DNA of 64,000 bases from Marivivens sp. LCG002 (lineage in GTDB: Bacteria > Pseudomonadota > Alphaproteobacteria > Rhodobacterales > Rhodobacteraceae), in NCBI RefSeq assembly GCF_030264275.1, contig NZ_CP127165.1:2468001-2532000 (forward strand). Reading direction: 5' to 3'. Both the position numbers and the translations under genes were made by a program. The first letter of the stretch is position 1. Every line of letters begins with the position of its first letter. The notes beneath the pieces were generated by a model. The model made no database searches. It had not been told where the DNA came from and saw only the letters and a program-made list of their open reading frames with translations. Below are positions 19,531 through 29,508 of this stretch, piece after piece.

Positions 19531-20960
19531 CAGTGGACCGTGCAGACCATGCAAGGATCGAAGGAGCGCACGATATGCTGGACGCTGATCGGGTTTTCTT
19601 CGGCGTCCAAGACCTTGGCACCTTTGAGCGCCGCTTCGACGGGGCCCTCGGTCCCTGCGGTATCCCTTGGGCTAAAGTTCCAAGTGGTCGGGGCAATGAT
19701 CTGATAGGACGCAATCTGGCCGCGCTCGATGGTGATCCAATGTCCGAGCGAGCCGCGCGCGGCTTCGACAAGCCCTACGCCTTCACCAAAGTCGGGCATG
19801 GCGACTTGCGCCATAAAGCGGGCCTCGGGGCGGATCGAGCCTACCAGCTCTTCCAGAAGGATTTGGGTCCGCGCCACTTCTAGAAGACGCCCTGCGATGC
19901 GGGCACGCACGCCGCCCTCGGCTGCGAGCGCCAGAGCAAGAGGATGACGGTCGATGATCTGGCGGGCGAGTGCTCCGGTTTCGACAGGTTTGCCCGCAAG
20001 CCGAGGGGCTTTGCACCAGCTATAGGCGTCCTCCCGCATGGCTTCATCGGGAAGCGTCTGACCCTCGGCGGGGTGCAGATTGTCACCAAGCATCCAGGCA
20101 TGGCTCAGGTCTTCGCGGATGGCCGAAACGTCGAGTTCGCTGAAGTTTCCGTTGTCCCATGTGCCCGCTGCGAACAGTGGGCCGCTTGCCATCGGATAGG
20201 CCCCGAAGGACATATAGCGCCCCTGCCCTTGCCCCATGCGGTCAAGACCGAGCGACGCGGAGAGTCTCAAAAAGAACCCCGCATCCCCGGTGGCCCAACG
20301 GTCAAGTTCGTCAACCGACGATAGGGCTGCAAAGGTTTCGACGGGCGCCCCGAAAAGCGTGGTTTCAAGATATTTGCGAAACTCGCGCAGGTCTGCTGCG
20401 ATGCGGATCTTGTCGCGAACGGAGGGCGCGCGCGTCACACCCCCCGGCTGGATGGCGAGGGTATGCGGCCATTTCCCGCCCAAGAGCCCAACAATGTGCA
20501 AAAGCTTGGAACGGGCCTCGATTGCGGCACGCAGCGAAGATCCTTTTTGCGCGGTAAAGCGCTCCAAGGCTTCGGTGTGCCACGCACGGTCCGCGTAAAC
20601 CGGACGCGTGAAATCGGGCATGAAAAAGAGGTTAAAATGCGTGATGTGATCGGAAATATTCTCGATCGCATGTAACAGAGCGGCGACTTTTTCGCCTTCG
20701 GGTTCGGGTCGCCCACCTGCGGCAGAGGCAAGAGCACGCGCGGCGGCGGCCGACTGGCTTATCGAGCAAATCCCGCAGATGCGCGGCGTGATCGTCAGGA
20801 CGTCAAAGGGGGCTTTGCCGAGCAAGATCCTCTCGAACCCGCGGAACATGGGCGAATTGACATAGGCAGATCTGACTTGGCCGTCTGCGATGTCGAGCTT
20901 GATCTCGAGATCGCCTTCGACACGGTTGAACGGACCGACAAGAAGCGAGGTTTCGGTCAT
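19530..20960 (-). CDS. hupV: H2-sensing hydrogenase large subunit HupV
   Basis: A 476-residue large subunit of the regulatory (group 2b) hydrogenase. Active-site motifs are RICGICSISQ near residue 65 and DPCMVCTVH at the very end. The chain stops exactly at that His, so there is no tail for an endopeptidase; this is a hallmark of sensor hydrogenases and contrasts with HupL. The start at 20960 (MTETSLLVGPFNRVEGD) is set by the ATGA overlap with hupU. HupUV relays the presence of H2 to kinase HupT. Confidence 0.96.
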   Translation of the reverse strand: MTETSLLVGPFNRVEGDLEIKLDIADGQVRSAYVNSPMFRGFERILLGKAPFDVLTITPRICGICSISQSAAAARALASAAGGRPEPEGEKVAALLHAIENISDHITHFNLFFMPDFTRPVYADRAWHTEALERFTAQKGSSLRAAIEARSKLLHIVGLLGGKWPHTLAIQPGGVTRAPSVRDKIRIAADLREFRKYLETTLFGAPVETFAALSSVDELDRWATGDAGFFLRLSASLGLDRMGQGQGRYMSFGAYPMASGPLFAAGTWDNGNFSELDVSAIREDLSHAWMLGDNLHPAEGQTLPDEAMREDAYSWCKAPRLAGKPVETGALARQIIDRHPLALALAAEGGVRARIAGRLLEVARTQILLEELVGSIRPEARFMAQVAMPDFGEGVGLVEAARGSLGHWITIERGQIASYQIIAPTTWNFSPRDTAGTEGPVEAALKGAKVLDAEENPISVQHIVRSFDPCMVCTVH

Positions 20961-21949
20961 GGTTTGGTCTTCTTGAGGCTGGGCGGAACCGAAATACGGT
21001 CCGAAGTCGCATTCACGCCGATACGGTGCGGCGTTGCTGCTTTGGACAGACTGGCAAGCGCCATGAACCATGCTTTGGGCATATCCGAAGGAAGCCCGAC
21101 GGGGATGCCTGCGAATTTTGGGGTTTCGGTGAATTTGTGACCCGGTTCTTCGAATTCGGGCGCCGTGCAATTGATGCAGGGATAGCCCGCCCGTGTGCAG
21201 CTTCCTTCGCCGTTCCAACCGCGAATGTTGCAATCTCCGACGGCTTGGGTCCCGACACAGCCCAGATGTTCCATCATGCATCCGATCTCGGAGAGGTTCG
21301 TTGCGCTGGCCTTGTATTCGTAAAACTCGTTCTTGGGGCACGCGTGATGCACGAGGTTGTCGGCATAGAACCGTGGGCGGCCAAAGCCATCGAGTGCGGT
21401 ATGATCAAGCGCCCCCGCCGCCAGCAGAAGCAATGTCTCGGTCACCCAGTCGGGATGGGTCGGACAGCCCGCGACATTGACCACGGGCATCCCCGAGCGC
21501 GATCTGAAATTCGCGGCAAGAGCACCGCCTTTGTGGGTGCCGTCATACTGGAGCCCGACCGCATCCGAGGGGTTTTCCCCTGCCGAGGTGACACCGCCAT
21601 AGGTGGCGCAGGTTCCGACGGCGACCACATGCTGCGCCAGTGGTGCAAGCGATTGGACCCAATCGAGCATGGACCGCCCCGTTCCCGCCAGCATGTGAAA
21701 ACGGCCCGTGCCATTGGGCCCACGCACGATGGACCCCTCGACACAGAGGATATCGAGGGCGATCTCGCCGCTTTCCACTTTGGACAAAAGCGCGCGCACT
21801 TCGCTTCCCGTTTCGAGGCTGAGCGCGGGGTGCCAGAGGAATTCGAGGCCCGCCCCGTTGAGAAGATCGAAAACGTTGGGATTTTCCGCGCAGAGGAGCG
21901 ACATCGTGCACCCGCCGCAGCCCGCTGATTGAAGCCAAAGTATATTCAC
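20957..21949 (-). CDS. hupU: H2-sensing hydrogenase small subunit HupU
   Basis: A 330-residue iron-sulfur small subunit starting [22 protein letters not shown]. It has no Tat signal peptide and no C-terminal anchor, so it stays in the cytoplasm, as known for regulatory hydrogenases. Cluster cysteines are visible in SAGCGGCTMS, VGTCATYGG, VAGCPTHPDW, CMMEHLGCVG and the C-terminal CTRAGYPCINC. It overlaps hupT and hupV by 4 bases each, so the sensor complex and its kinase are co-translated. Confidence 0.96.
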   Translation of the reverse strand: MNILWLQSAGCGGCTMSLLCAENPNVFDLLNGAGLEFLWHPALSLETGSEVRALLSKVESGEIALDILCVEGSIVRGPNGTGRFHMLAGTGRSMLDWVQSLAPLAQHVVAVGTCATYGGVTSAGENPSDAVGLQYDGTHKGGALAANFRSRSGMPVVNVAGCPTHPDWVTETLLLLAAGALDHTALDGFGRPRFYADNLVHHACPKNEFYEYKASATNLSEIGCMMEHLGCVGTQAVGDCNIRGWNGEGSCTRAGYPCINCTAPEFEEPGHKFTETPKFAGIPVGLPSDMPKAWFMALASLSKAATPHRIGVNATSDRISVPPSLKKTKP

Positions 21950-23277
21950 GCTTTATCCCCTCTGGGCAGGCAAAGCCGGAAGGTCGCACCATCCGCACCC
22001 GACACCTCGAGAGCAAGGGAGCCGCCATGCTCCTGTGCAATCTTGTAGGAGATCGAAAGGCCGAGGCCCGTTCCTTTGCCGACGTCCTTGGTGGTGAAAA
22101 ACGGATCGAAAATCCGCGCGGCGACCGTCTCGGGCACACCCGTTCCGTTATCTGCCACGGTGAGAACCGCGCTGTCCCCCTCGTAACCGAGCGTCAGGAC
22201 GACGCGCGGCGCCTGATGGTCGGCGACAGCATCGACCGCGTTTTGCACAAGGTTCATCACCACCTGCTGGATATGACCGGGTCGCCCGACCGCGAGACAA
22301 TTCGGCTCCCCTTGAAAGAGAACCTCCATCCCGTTTCTTGCGCCGCGCTGCACCCAATTGGCGGCGATCCTTGCGGTTTCGGTGAGATCAAAACGCGCAA
22401 AGTCGCCCGTCCCGTCCGCCGAAAGTCGCCGAAGGTCTTCGACGATGCTTTTGACACGCTCTGACCCGTCGCGCGCGCCTTCGATCGCGGTGCGCAGGTT
22501 TTTGAGATCGCGGTCAAGCCGCAATTCGGCACGCAGCGCGACAAGTTCTTCCCGTGCCGCCCCTGACTGGACACGTTCGAAATAGGTTTCGAAACGGTCG
22601 AGGTATTTTTCAAGCGCATGGGTGTTCGCATACACAAAGCTGATCGGATTGTTCAGCTCGTGCGCAACACCTGCAAGCAGCCGCCCGAGCGAAGCAAGCT
22701 TTTCGTTGCGGACCAACTGGCCTTGGGTCTGTTTGAGTTCTTCGTGGCTTGCTTCGAGATCGGTATAGGCTCGGCGCAATTCACCCAGCGGGCGACCCGT
22801 CAGGATCACGCCCGCCGACTTGCGGCGGCGGTCCAGTCGCGGGGCGATGCGAAGATCGACAGGATCGGGACCCGCGAGGGTGTGGAGTTCGGCCTCGATC
22901 TTGGCTTCGCGGCGCAGACTGATTGTCTTGGCTATGGCCTCGAGCACACGCGATTGCGTCTCGCCCTGAAAAAATTCGCCTATTTCGCGACCGATCAGAT
23001 CGGTTTCCTTCTGGCCGATTGCTTTGCAAAAAGACGAGCTGGCGTCAGCTATCTTTCCATCCTTGTCGGTGACGACCAGATAATCACTGATCGAATTCAT
23101 GATCGAGCTAAGGAAGGCCTTGAGGGTGAGAAGCTCGGCGCTGTTCGCTTCGAGTTGCTCTTGGTAATCAACGAGTTCGGCATAGGTTTTATCGACGGCT
23201 TCAAGCACATCGACCCAGACCTCGTCCCCGAGGTCTGTTCCTCCTGTCTTGGCAAGCTTGCCGATATCGAATTGCAT
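21946..23277 (-). CDS. hupT: Sensor histidine kinase HupT
   Basis: A 443-residue soluble kinase. A PAS-like domain lies at about residues 55-165, followed by a short coiled coil and the HisKA domain with His206 ([12 protein letters not shown]). ATP-binding motifs are [21 protein letters not shown] and [10 protein letters not shown]. No membrane segment is present. In R. capsulatus HupT phosphorylates HupR when H2 is absent and so turns hydrogenase genes off; HupUV stops this when H2 is there. It starts the hupTUV-hypF unit, only 49 bases after the arsJ stop, with no clear terminator between. Confidence 0.95.
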   Translation of the reverse strand: MQFDIGKLAKTGGTDLGDEVWVDVLEAVDKTYAELVDYQEQLEANSAELLTLKAFLSSIMNSISDYLVVTDKDGKIADASSSFCKAIGQKETDLIGREIGEFFQGETQSRVLEAIAKTISLRREAKIEAELHTLAGPDPVDLRIAPRLDRRRKSAGVILTGRPLGELRRAYTDLEASHEELKQTQGQLVRNEKLASLGRLLAGVAHELNNPISFVYANTHALEKYLDRFETYFERVQSGAAREELVALRAELRLDRDLKNLRTAIEGARDGSERVKSIVEDLRRLSADGTGDFARFDLTETARIAANWVQRGARNGMEVLFQGEPNCLAVGRPGHIQQVVMNLVQNAVDAVADHQAPRVVLTLGYEGDSAVLTVADNGTGVPETVAARIFDPFFTTKDVGKGTGLGLSISYKIAQEHGGSLALEVSGADGATFRLCLPRGDKA

Positions 23278-23326
23278 TAGAGCCTCCGTCCCGATCAGCC
23301 TAGGCCTTTCGGGGCGCGAGGAAAAG

Positions 23327-24568
23327 TCACCTTGAACGTCCGAGTTTCCAGACGCCGACAGAACTCAGAAGGATCAGCAGAGCAGCCGTCAGCAAACACG
23401 CCGCGATCCCGCCCAGTTGATAGGTCGCACCCGAAAGCAATGTCCCGAGAAGACGCCCTCCCGCATTGGCCATGTAGTAGAACCCCACATCCATCGTGAC
23501 ACGCTCGCCCGTGGTAAAGGCAAGGATCAGATAGGAATGAAGCGAGGAGTTGATTGCAAAGAGCGCTCCAAAGACCAAAAGCCCCACGATCACCAGCCCG
23601 ACCACAAGCTGGCTTTGCGGCAAGATCAGGATGATGCAAGCGAGGATCACGGGAATGACGATCAGACCCGCCGTGAACTGCGAAAGCTTTTGAACCAGCG
23701 CGGGAAGCGGTGCCTCTTTCCCCCCAAGCAAGCGCGGCGCATTGGCCTGAACGATGCCGTAGAGCACGGTCCAGACGGCCATAAACGCCCCGATCATGAA
23801 AAAGGCCGCGCGTTTGGAGTCGGGTGTTCCGTCCGAGAGGACGCTGTAAAAGAACACAGGGATACCGACGACGAACCAAACATCCCGCGCGCCGAAAAGA
23901 AACATGCGGGCAAAAGAGAGCCAGTTGACGTCGCGGTTTTTGGAAAAGACCTCTTTGAACTTGGCCGACTTGCGCCCTTGGGGAAGGCCTGCGGGCATTT
24001 TCCACATGATGAGGACAAGGATCACCCCGAGGATCGCCGCCATGCCGAGCACCGACGGCACGAACCCGAAGAGGCCCAAAAGCCCCGCGCCGAGGAAGAA
24101 ACCGAAGCCTTTGACCGCGTTCTTGGACCCCGTCAGAAGGGCCACCCAGCGAAAGAGCTTTCCCTCGCCTTCCGGCGCAAGAAGCTTGACTGCCGATTTG
24201 GACGACATTTTGGCAAGATCTTTGGCAACGCCCGAGACGCCTTGAACCGCCATCACGAAAACAACAGAGGCCGTGATGCTCCAGTCCGGATCAAGTTGGG
24301 CGAGCGCGATCAGCGCAGCGATCTGAAGACCCAATCCTGTGTAAAGCGTCGAGGCCAGACCAAAGCGCGCCGCGATCCATCCTGCCGATAGGTTCGTCAC
24401 GATCCCCGCGACTTCGTAGAGCACGAAGAGATAGGCAAGCTCGACAGGCGAAAAGCCCATCGTATGGAACTGGAGGAGCACCAGCATTCTGAGTGCTCCG
24501 TCCGACAGCATGAACGACCAATAGGACGCGGTGACGGCGCCATAGGCGACAAGGGGGCGTTCGATCAC
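23327..24568 (-). CDS. arsJ: Organoarsenical efflux MFS transporter ArsJ (GTG start)
   Basis: A 413-residue MFS protein with about 11-12 membrane helices. ArsJ exports 1-arseno-3-phosphoglycerate, the unstable product made by the partner GAPDH, giving arsenate resistance. The stretch [19 protein letters not shown] and the [15 protein letters not shown] segment are typical of this family and not of general drug exporters. The start is a GTG at 24568 ([11 protein letters not shown]), whose GTGA overlaps the GAPDH stop; the ORF that extends to 24622 is not needed. The context with GAPDH and an ArsR-ArsC fusion settles the function. Confidence 0.92.
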   Translation of the reverse strand: MIERPLVAYGAVTASYWSFMLSDGALRMLVLLQFHTMGFSPVELAYLFVLYEVAGIVTNLSAGWIAARFGLASTLYTGLGLQIAALIALAQLDPDWSITASVVFVMAVQGVSGVAKDLAKMSSKSAVKLLAPEGEGKLFRWVALLTGSKNAVKGFGFFLGAGLLGLFGFVPSVLGMAAILGVILVLIMWKMPAGLPQGRKSAKFKEVFSKNRDVNWLSFARMFLFGARDVWFVVGIPVFFYSVLSDGTPDSKRAAFFMIGAFMAVWTVLYGIVQANAPRLLGGKEAPLPALVQKLSQFTAGLIVIPVILACIILILPQSQLVVGLVIVGLLVFGALFAINSSLHSYLILAFTTGERVTMDVGFYYMANAGGRLLGTLLSGATYQLGGIAACLLTAALLILLSSVGVWKLGRSR

Positions 24569-25563
24569 AAAGAGGCTCCGACCATCCGCGCGACATCGAC
24601 GAGGCGGTTCGCATAGCCCCATTCATTGTCATACCACGCGTAGATTTTGACCTGAGTGCCGTTGATAACCATCGTCGACGGCGCGTCCACAATCGAGGAG
24701 CGCGCATCGTTGACATAATCGGTCGAGACAAGCGGGCGCGTCTCGTAGCCAAGAATGCCCTTGAGATCGCCTTGGGCTGCTTTTTCAAACAGAGCGTTGA
24801 CCTCTTCCACCGTCGTGGTGCGCTCGACCTCGAAGACGCAGTCGGTCAATGATGCATTGAGCAGCGGAACGCGCACAGCATGGCCATTCAAGCGACCTTT
24901 GAGCTCGGGATAGATCAGGGTGATCGCCGTCGCAGAGCCTGTCGTCGTGGGGATCAGCGAATTGAGCGCCGAACGTGCACGGCGCAGATCCTTTGCGGGA
25001 CGGTCCACGATTGTCTGGGTGTTGGTCACGTCGTGGATCGTGGTGATCGAGCCATGCTTGATCCCGAGGTTTTCGTGAATGACCTTGACCACAGGGGCAA
25101 GACAATTGGTGGTGCAGCTTGCCGCCGTGACGATGCTGTGCCGCGCAGGATCATAGGTGGCATTGTTCACACCAAAGACGATGTTGGCGGTCGGGCCGTC
25201 TTTGACGGGCGCGGAAACAACCACCTTTTTCACCCCTGCCGCGAAATAGGGGGCAAGCGCGGCCTCGGATTTGAAGACGCCGGTGCAGTCGATCACCACG
25301 TCGACGCCATCAAGCGGCAGCTCTTCGAGCTTTTTCTTGGAATGGACCGAAAGCCGCGTTCCGTTGATCGAAATGCTGTCTGCATCATGATCGAACTCCG
25401 CGTTCCAGCGTCCGTGCACCGTATCGAACTCGAGAAAGTGGGCGTGCATTTCAGGCGAGCCGACGGCATCGTTGATCCAAGCGATCTCGGCGCCGCTTTC
25501 CAACAGCGGCTTGAGTGCGAGTTTTCCGATACGGCCAAGGCCATTGAGGGCATAAACGGTCAT
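24565..25563 (-). CDS. Arsenate-specific glyceraldehyde-3-phosphate dehydrogenase of the arsJ operon
   Basis: A 332-residue GAPDH with Rossmann start NGLGRIGK, catalytic Cys150 (ASCTTNC) and His177 ([10 protein letters not shown]). In ars operons this enzyme joins arsenate to glyceraldehyde 3-phosphate to give 1-arseno-3-phosphoglycerate, which ArsJ then exports. Its start overlaps the arsR-arsC stop (ATGA) and its stop overlaps arsJ (GTGA), so the three are coupled. This makes a role in central glycolysis unlikely. Confidence 0.92.
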   Translation of the reverse strand: MTVYALNGLGRIGKLALKPLLESGAEIAWINDAVGSPEMHAHFLEFDTVHGRWNAEFDHDADSISINGTRLSVHSKKKLEELPLDGVDVVIDCTGVFKSEAALAPYFAAGVKKVVVSAPVKDGPTANIVFGVNNATYDPARHSIVTAASCTTNCLAPVVKVIHENLGIKHGSITTIHDVTNTQTIVDRPAKDLRRARSALNSLIPTTTGSATAITLIYPELKGRLNGHAVRVPLLNASLTDCVFEVERTTTVEEVNALFEKAAQGDLKGILGYETRPLVSTDYVNDARSSIVDAPSTMVINGTQVKIYAWYDNEWGYANRLVDVARMVGASL

Positions 25564-26372
25564 TTCTGTTCCTCCAGCAAAGCGAGCTCGTCGACTTTTG
25601 CCTGCAAAGACATGCGATCAAGGGTTTCAAAAGGCAGCGCAACGAAGGCTTCGATCCGATTGCGCAGGTTTAGGTAGGTGCGGTCGAAGGCCTCTGCTCT
25701 TTCGAACAATGGGCCAGTGACGCGCACGGGGTCGGGTTCCGACCAATGGGCAGTGATCGGGCGGCCCGCCCAGCGCGGACAGTCTTCGTTTGCGGCAGCA
25801 TCACAGACGGTGAATACAAAATCGAAGCGGGACGACCCCGCGCCCAGAAGGTGATCGAGAGATTTCGAGCGAAGCGCAGATACGTCATGGCCGCGACGCT
25901 CGAGAATCGCGAGCGCAAGAGGGCTTGGCGCGGAACGCGGTGTTGTTCCCGCCGAATGAGCCACAAAGCGGCCTTGGCCCAGATCCCGAACAAGCGTCTC
26001 TGCGATCAAAGAGCGCGCCGAATTGCCGGTGCAGATGAAGAGCACCGAGAGCGGTCGATCCTGCACCATCTCGGGCGGACAAAGCGCGCCGCGCCCGCGG
26101 CAACAGTCGTCGACAAGATAATCGACAAGATGCCCTGCCGCAGTGGTATCTGCGGCATAGGTCAGCGACGTGCCCTCACGCTCCTGCGTGATGAGACCCG
26201 TCGACCGAAGATTTCCAAGATACACAGAGAGAGTCGACGCCTTGATCCCCAGAGCAGAAGCAATCGCTCCGGCAGGAACCCGCGTGGGATAACGCCGCAT
26301 AAGCAAGCGAAACACCGCAAGACGCTGCGGATGTGCGAGAGATGCAAATTGTTCGACGGCCAATTTTTCCAT
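25560..26372 (-). CDS. ArsR-ArsC fusion: arsenite-responsive repressor with arsenate reductase domain
   Basis: A 270-residue fusion. Residues 1-100 are an ArsR winged helix ([14 protein letters not shown], then the [11 protein letters not shown] recognition helix), with Cys90, Cys91 and Cys98 at its end as likely As(III) ligands. Residues 108-250 are a low-molecular-weight phosphatase-like arsenate reductase with the P-loop CTGNSAR (Cys114 to Arg120), Cys190 and Cys198, and the EPDP loop. One protein would thus reduce arsenate and sense the arsenite. No ribosome site is seen before the ATG; a palindrome lies 2 bases upstream. Confidence 0.9.
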   Translation of the reverse strand: MEKLAVEQFASLAHPQRLAVFRLLMRRYPTRVPAGAIASALGIKASTLSVYLGNLRSTGLITQEREGTSLTYAADTTAAGHLVDYLVDDCCRGRGALCPPEMVQDRPLSVLFICTGNSARSLIAETLVRDLGQGRFVAHSAGTTPRSAPSPLALAILERRGHDVSALRSKSLDHLLGAGSSRFDFVFTVCDAAANEDCPRWAGRPITAHWSEPDPVRVTGPLFERAEAFDRTYLNLRNRIEAFVALPFETLDRMSLQAKVDELALLEEQK

Positions 26373-26374
26373 AA

Positions 26375-26390
26375 TTCATGAATATATGAA
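26375..26390. promoter_or_regulatory. ArsR operator TTCAT-N6-ATGAA next to the arsR-arsC start
   Basis: TTCATGAATATATGAA has 5-base arms (26375-26379, 26386-26390), the usual form of ArsR boxes. It directly adjoins the ATG at 26372-26370. On the minus strand TATATT ends 8 bases before the ATG and could be the -10 element, so the operator would cover the promoter core and the mRNA may be nearly leaderless. Confidence 0.6.
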
Positions 26391-26566
26391 ATATGGACGA
26401 TTCGACAGATATAAACCTACTGCAGTGTGTGAAGTTTTCATGACAGTGCTCTTGGAAGCAGAGCTAACGCATTGTTGCATTGTTCTTTGGGGGGTTGTTG
26501 CTGTATCACTCCGCCCTGAACCGTATTTCGCCCTTGGCGACCCCTAGTAAGACATGGATTGAACTG

Positions 26567-28402
26567 ATGCCCTTCTACAGATCCCGCAGATCCACTCATG
26601 GCCGCAACATGGCGGGTGCCCGTGGCCTTTGGCGCGCAACAGGCATGACCGACAGCGATTTCGGCAAGCCGATCATCGCGGTTGTGAACTCTTTCACGCA
26701 ATTCGTACCGGGCCACGTCCATCTTCATGATCTTGGGCAGATGGTCGCGCGCGAGATCGAGAAAGCGGGTGGCGTTGCCAAGGAATTCAACACCATCGCG
26801 GTGGATGACGGTATCGCAATGGGTCACGACGGGATGCTTTATTCGCTCCCCTCGCGCGATCTTATCGCGGACTCGGTCGAATATATGGTCAACGCCCATT
26901 GTGCCGACGCGATGGTCTGCATCTCGAACTGTGACAAGATCACCCCCGGTATGATGATGGCCGCCATGCGGCTCAACATCCCTGTGATTTTCGTCTCGGG
27001 CGGCCCGATGGAAGCAGGCAAGGTCCAGATCGGTGATCTCGAACATGCGCTCGACCTTGTTGATGCGATGGTTGCTGCCGCCGATGACAAATACACCGAC
27101 GAAGAAGTCGATGCGATCGAAAAGGCCGCTTGTCCGACCTGTGGGTCCTGCTCGGGGATGTTCACCGCAAACTCGATGAACTGTCTTGCTGAAGCACTTG
27201 GTCTTGCTCTTCCGGGCAACGGTTCGGTTCTGGCGACCCATGCCGACCGCAAGGAGCTTTTCCTTGAAGCAGGCCGCAAGATCGTCGAGATCACCAAGCG
27301 CCACTACGAGGGCGAGGAAAAAGGCCTTCTGCCGCGTGAAATCGCGACATTCGAGGCCTTTGAGAACGCCATGTCGCTCGATATCGCGATGGGCGGCTCG
27401 ACCAACACCGTGCTTCACCTTCTTGCCATCGCGCATGAAGGCGGCGTGAATTTCACCATGTCCGATATGGACCGCCTCTCGCGCAAGGTCCCGTGCCTGT
27501 CCAAGGTCGCCCCTGCCAAGTCCGATGTTCACATGGAAGATGTGCACCGCGCAGGCGGCATCATGGGCATCTTGGGCGAATTGCACCGCGGCGGCCTTTT
27601 GCACGGCGATGTGGGCACGATCCACTCGAACACGATGGCAGAGGCAATTGCCAAGTGGGATATCATGACCGCCAATGACGAGAACGTGGACAAATTCTTC
27701 CGCGCCGCTCCCGGAGGCGTGCGCACGACCCAAGCCTTCTCGACGACGAACCGTTACAAAGAGCTTGATCGCGACCGCAAAGGCGGGGTGATCCGTTCGG
27801 TCGAGCATGCCTTCTCCAAGGATGGCGGGCTTGCGGTTCTTTACGGCAACATCGCTCAGGACGGCTGCATCGTGAAAACCGCAGGCGTCGATGAATCGAT
27901 CCTCAAGTTCACTGGCACCGCAAAGGTTTTCGAGAGCCAGGACGATGCGGTGAACGGCATCCTGACCAACAAGGTATCCGCTGGCGAAGTCGTCGTGATC
28001 CGTTTCGAAGGTCCGCGCGGCGGTCCGGGGATGCAGGAAATGCTTTACCCGACCTCCTATCTCAAGTCCAAAGGCCTTGGCAAAGAGTGTGCTTTGTTGA
28101 CGGACGGGCGTTTTTCGGGTGGCACCTCGGGTCTTTCGATCGGACACGTCTCGCCCGAAGCGGAAGAAGGCGGCTTGATCGGCCTCGTGGAAACGGGCGA
28201 TGTGATCGAGATCGACATTCCGAACCGCACGATCCACCTTGCTGTCTCGGACGATGTGATTGCGGCACGCCGCGAAGCCAAGGGCCCGCTGCCGTGGAAA
28301 CCCGCAGCGCCGCGCTCGCGCAATGTTTCGACCGCGCTCAAGGCCTATGCGATGCTCGCGACTTCGGCCGCTCAGGGTGCGGTGCGCAAGCTTCCTGAAT
28401 AA
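26567..28402 (+). CDS. ilvD: Dihydroxy-acid dehydratase IlvD
   Basis: A 611-residue dehydratase for the third step of valine and isoleucine synthesis (also needed for pantothenate). The conserved [15 protein letters not shown] and [19 protein letters not shown] motifs hold the iron-sulfur ligands; [11 protein letters not shown]-like residues appear as [17 protein letters not shown] near the C terminus. The start at 26567 ([15 protein letters not shown]) matches the family N terminus; the 29 residues upstream in frame do not. It is a single gene with a terminator just downstream and is divergent from the ars operon, sharing a 194-base gap. Confidence 0.96.
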   Translation: MPFYRSRRSTHGRNMAGARGLWRATGMTDSDFGKPIIAVVNSFTQFVPGHVHLHDLGQMVAREIEKAGGVAKEFNTIAVDDGIAMGHDGMLYSLPSRDLIADSVEYMVNAHCADAMVCISNCDKITPGMMMAAMRLNIPVIFVSGGPMEAGKVQIGDLEHALDLVDAMVAAADDKYTDEEVDAIEKAACPTCGSCSGMFTANSMNCLAEALGLALPGNGSVLATHADRKELFLEAGRKIVEITKRHYEGEEKGLLPREIATFEAFENAMSLDIAMGGSTNTVLHLLAIAHEGGVNFTMSDMDRLSRKVPCLSKVAPAKSDVHMEDVHRAGGIMGILGELHRGGLLHGDVGTIHSNTMAEAIAKWDIMTANDENVDKFFRAAPGGVRTTQAFSTTNRYKELDRDRKGGVIRSVEHAFSKDGGLAVLYGNIAQDGCIVKTAGVDESILKFTGTAKVFESQDDAVNGILTNKVSAGEVVVIRFEGPRGGPGMQEMLYPTSYLKSKGLGKECALLTDGRFSGGTSGLSIGHVSPEAEEGGLIGLVETGDVIEIDIPNRTIHLAVSDDVIAARREAKGPLPWKPAAPRSRNVSTALKAYAMLATSAAQGAVRKLPE

Positions 28403-28428
28403 GCCTCCGCATAAGACCAATTGACGAG

Positions 28429-28455
28429 GGGTCGGCCATTGTGCCGACCCTTTTT
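28429..28455 (+). terminator. Terminator after ilvD
   Basis: GGGTCGGC (28429-28436) pairs with GCCGACCC (28443-28450) around a 6-base loop and is followed by five T. It lies 26 bases past the ilvD stop. Confidence 0.88.
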
Positions 28456-28520
28456 CATTGGCACACTCAATGTGCTGCAACACAGAGAACGCCGATGCTC
28501 GGCATACCGGAGACACCATA

Positions 28521-29480
28521 ATGGCGCGCACGACGCAGCACGTGACCCGTGTTCTTGAGACAGCCCAAAGCAATTCCGCCGCCGCGCATTCACGGCTCGC
28601 CGCGTCTTGGCGGCGTTCCATCGTCAAACACGGGCTCGACCCAGCGGACAAGCGACCACGGATGCGCGTCGAAGCACAAGACATCGAACACCGCCGCGCC
28701 GCAATGGAGCAATTCCTTGTGGTTGCGGCACCCAAACTCGACGCCCTCTTCTCGCTTGTGGGCAATTCGGGCTGCGGCGTTCTTCTCACCGATGCAGCGG
28801 GCGTGATCCTTGATCAACGCTGCTCCCGCGCGGATGAGCTTACCTTTCAGGACTGGGGCCTTTGGCAAGGGGCAGACTGGAGCGAGGCAAGCGAAGGCAC
28901 CAACGGGATCGGCACCTGTCTTGCAGAAAACCGTCAGGTCATCATCCACCGCGACGAACATTTCCATTCGCGCAACATCGGCATGAGCTGTATGGACGCC
29001 CCGATCTATGGCCATGACGGACGGGTGATCGCGGCGCTTGATGTCTCCTCCGCCCGCGCGGATCAGACCGAAAGTTTCAACCGCTTGATCGCCGCGATGG
29101 TAAGCCAGACCGCACGCCAGATCGAAGCGGACAACTTCCGCGCCAGCTTTCCCAAATCCCGTATCATCGTGGCGCATGGCGACGATAGCGAGGCCGCGGT
29201 TCTTTTGGCCGTTGATCACGATGACATCGTGATCGGCGCAACACGCGAAGCGCGCAAGGTCTTTGACCTTGGAACCGAACCGACGATCCGCGCTGTGCCC
29301 GCCGCCGATGTTCTCGGGCGTGAAACGGGGCCGAGCGGGTTCGAGAAAGCCGAGCGCGCCGCCGTTATGCGGGCTCTTGCCCGTGCCAACGGAAACGCAT
29401 CAGAGGCCGCTCGCGCACTCGGGATCGGCCGTGCCACACTCTATCGCCGGATGAAACGTCTTCGTATTCGCGAAAACTAG
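28521..29480 (+). CDS. GAF-domain, Fis-type regulator without an AAA+ domain (AcoR-like)
   Basis: A 319-residue regulator. Residues about 60-190 form an AcoR-type GAF sensor domain (GCGVLLTDAAG, WSEASEGTNGIGTCLAE, HRDEHFHSRN). The C terminus is a Fis helix-turn-helix (NASEAARALGIGRATLYRRMKRL). The sigma-54 AAA+ domain that sits between these in AcoR (about 640 residues) is absent, and no Walker motif is present. The start at 28521 (MARTTQHVTRV) has a short upstream spacer; the preceding in-frame residues are less likely. The aldehyde dehydrogenase 130 bases downstream is probably its target. Confidence 0.85.
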   Translation: MARTTQHVTRVLETAQSNSAAAHSRLAASWRRSIVKHGLDPADKRPRMRVEAQDIEHRRAAMEQFLVVAAPKLDALFSLVGNSGCGVLLTDAAGVILDQRCSRADELTFQDWGLWQGADWSEASEGTNGIGTCLAENRQVIIHRDEHFHSRNIGMSCMDAPIYGHDGRVIAALDVSSARADQTESFNRLIAAMVSQTARQIEADNFRASFPKSRIIVAHGDDSEAAVLLAVDHDDIVIGATREARKVFDLGTEPTIRAVPAADVLGRETGPSGFEKAERAAVMRALARANGNASEAARALGIGRATLYRRMKRLRIREN

Positions 29481-29486
29481 GCCGAA

Positions 29487-29508
29487 CCTGTCTCACATCT
29501 GAGACAGG
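29487..29508. promoter_or_regulatory. Inverted repeat CCTGTCTCA-N4-TGAGACAGG, likely regulator site for the aldehyde dehydrogenase
   Basis: Perfect 9-base arms with a 4-base spacer, directly after the regulator's stop codon and about 100 bases upstream of the aldehyde dehydrogenase start. A further half-site TGAGAC follows at 29510-29515. No T run follows, so it does not look like a terminator. Fis-type activators commonly bind TGTC/GACA dyads of this kind. Confidence 0.5.

Noticed and set aside
24565-25563. GAPDH as a glycolytic or Calvin-cycle enzyme
   Set aside because: It overlaps arsJ and the ArsR-ArsC fusion by 4 bases each; this is the known arsenate detoxification arrangement.
26470-26486. 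Direct repeat GCATTGTT GCATTGTT upstream of ilvD
   Set aside because: Two adjacent 8-base copies may be chance in this AT-richer gap, and no symmetry or known regulator site supports a role.
26438-28789. 783-residue open frame on the minus strand opposite ilvD
   Set aside because: It is the mirror of the strongly biased ilvD codons; the protein is rich in His, Arg and Gly without any motif, and ilvD on the other strand is certain.
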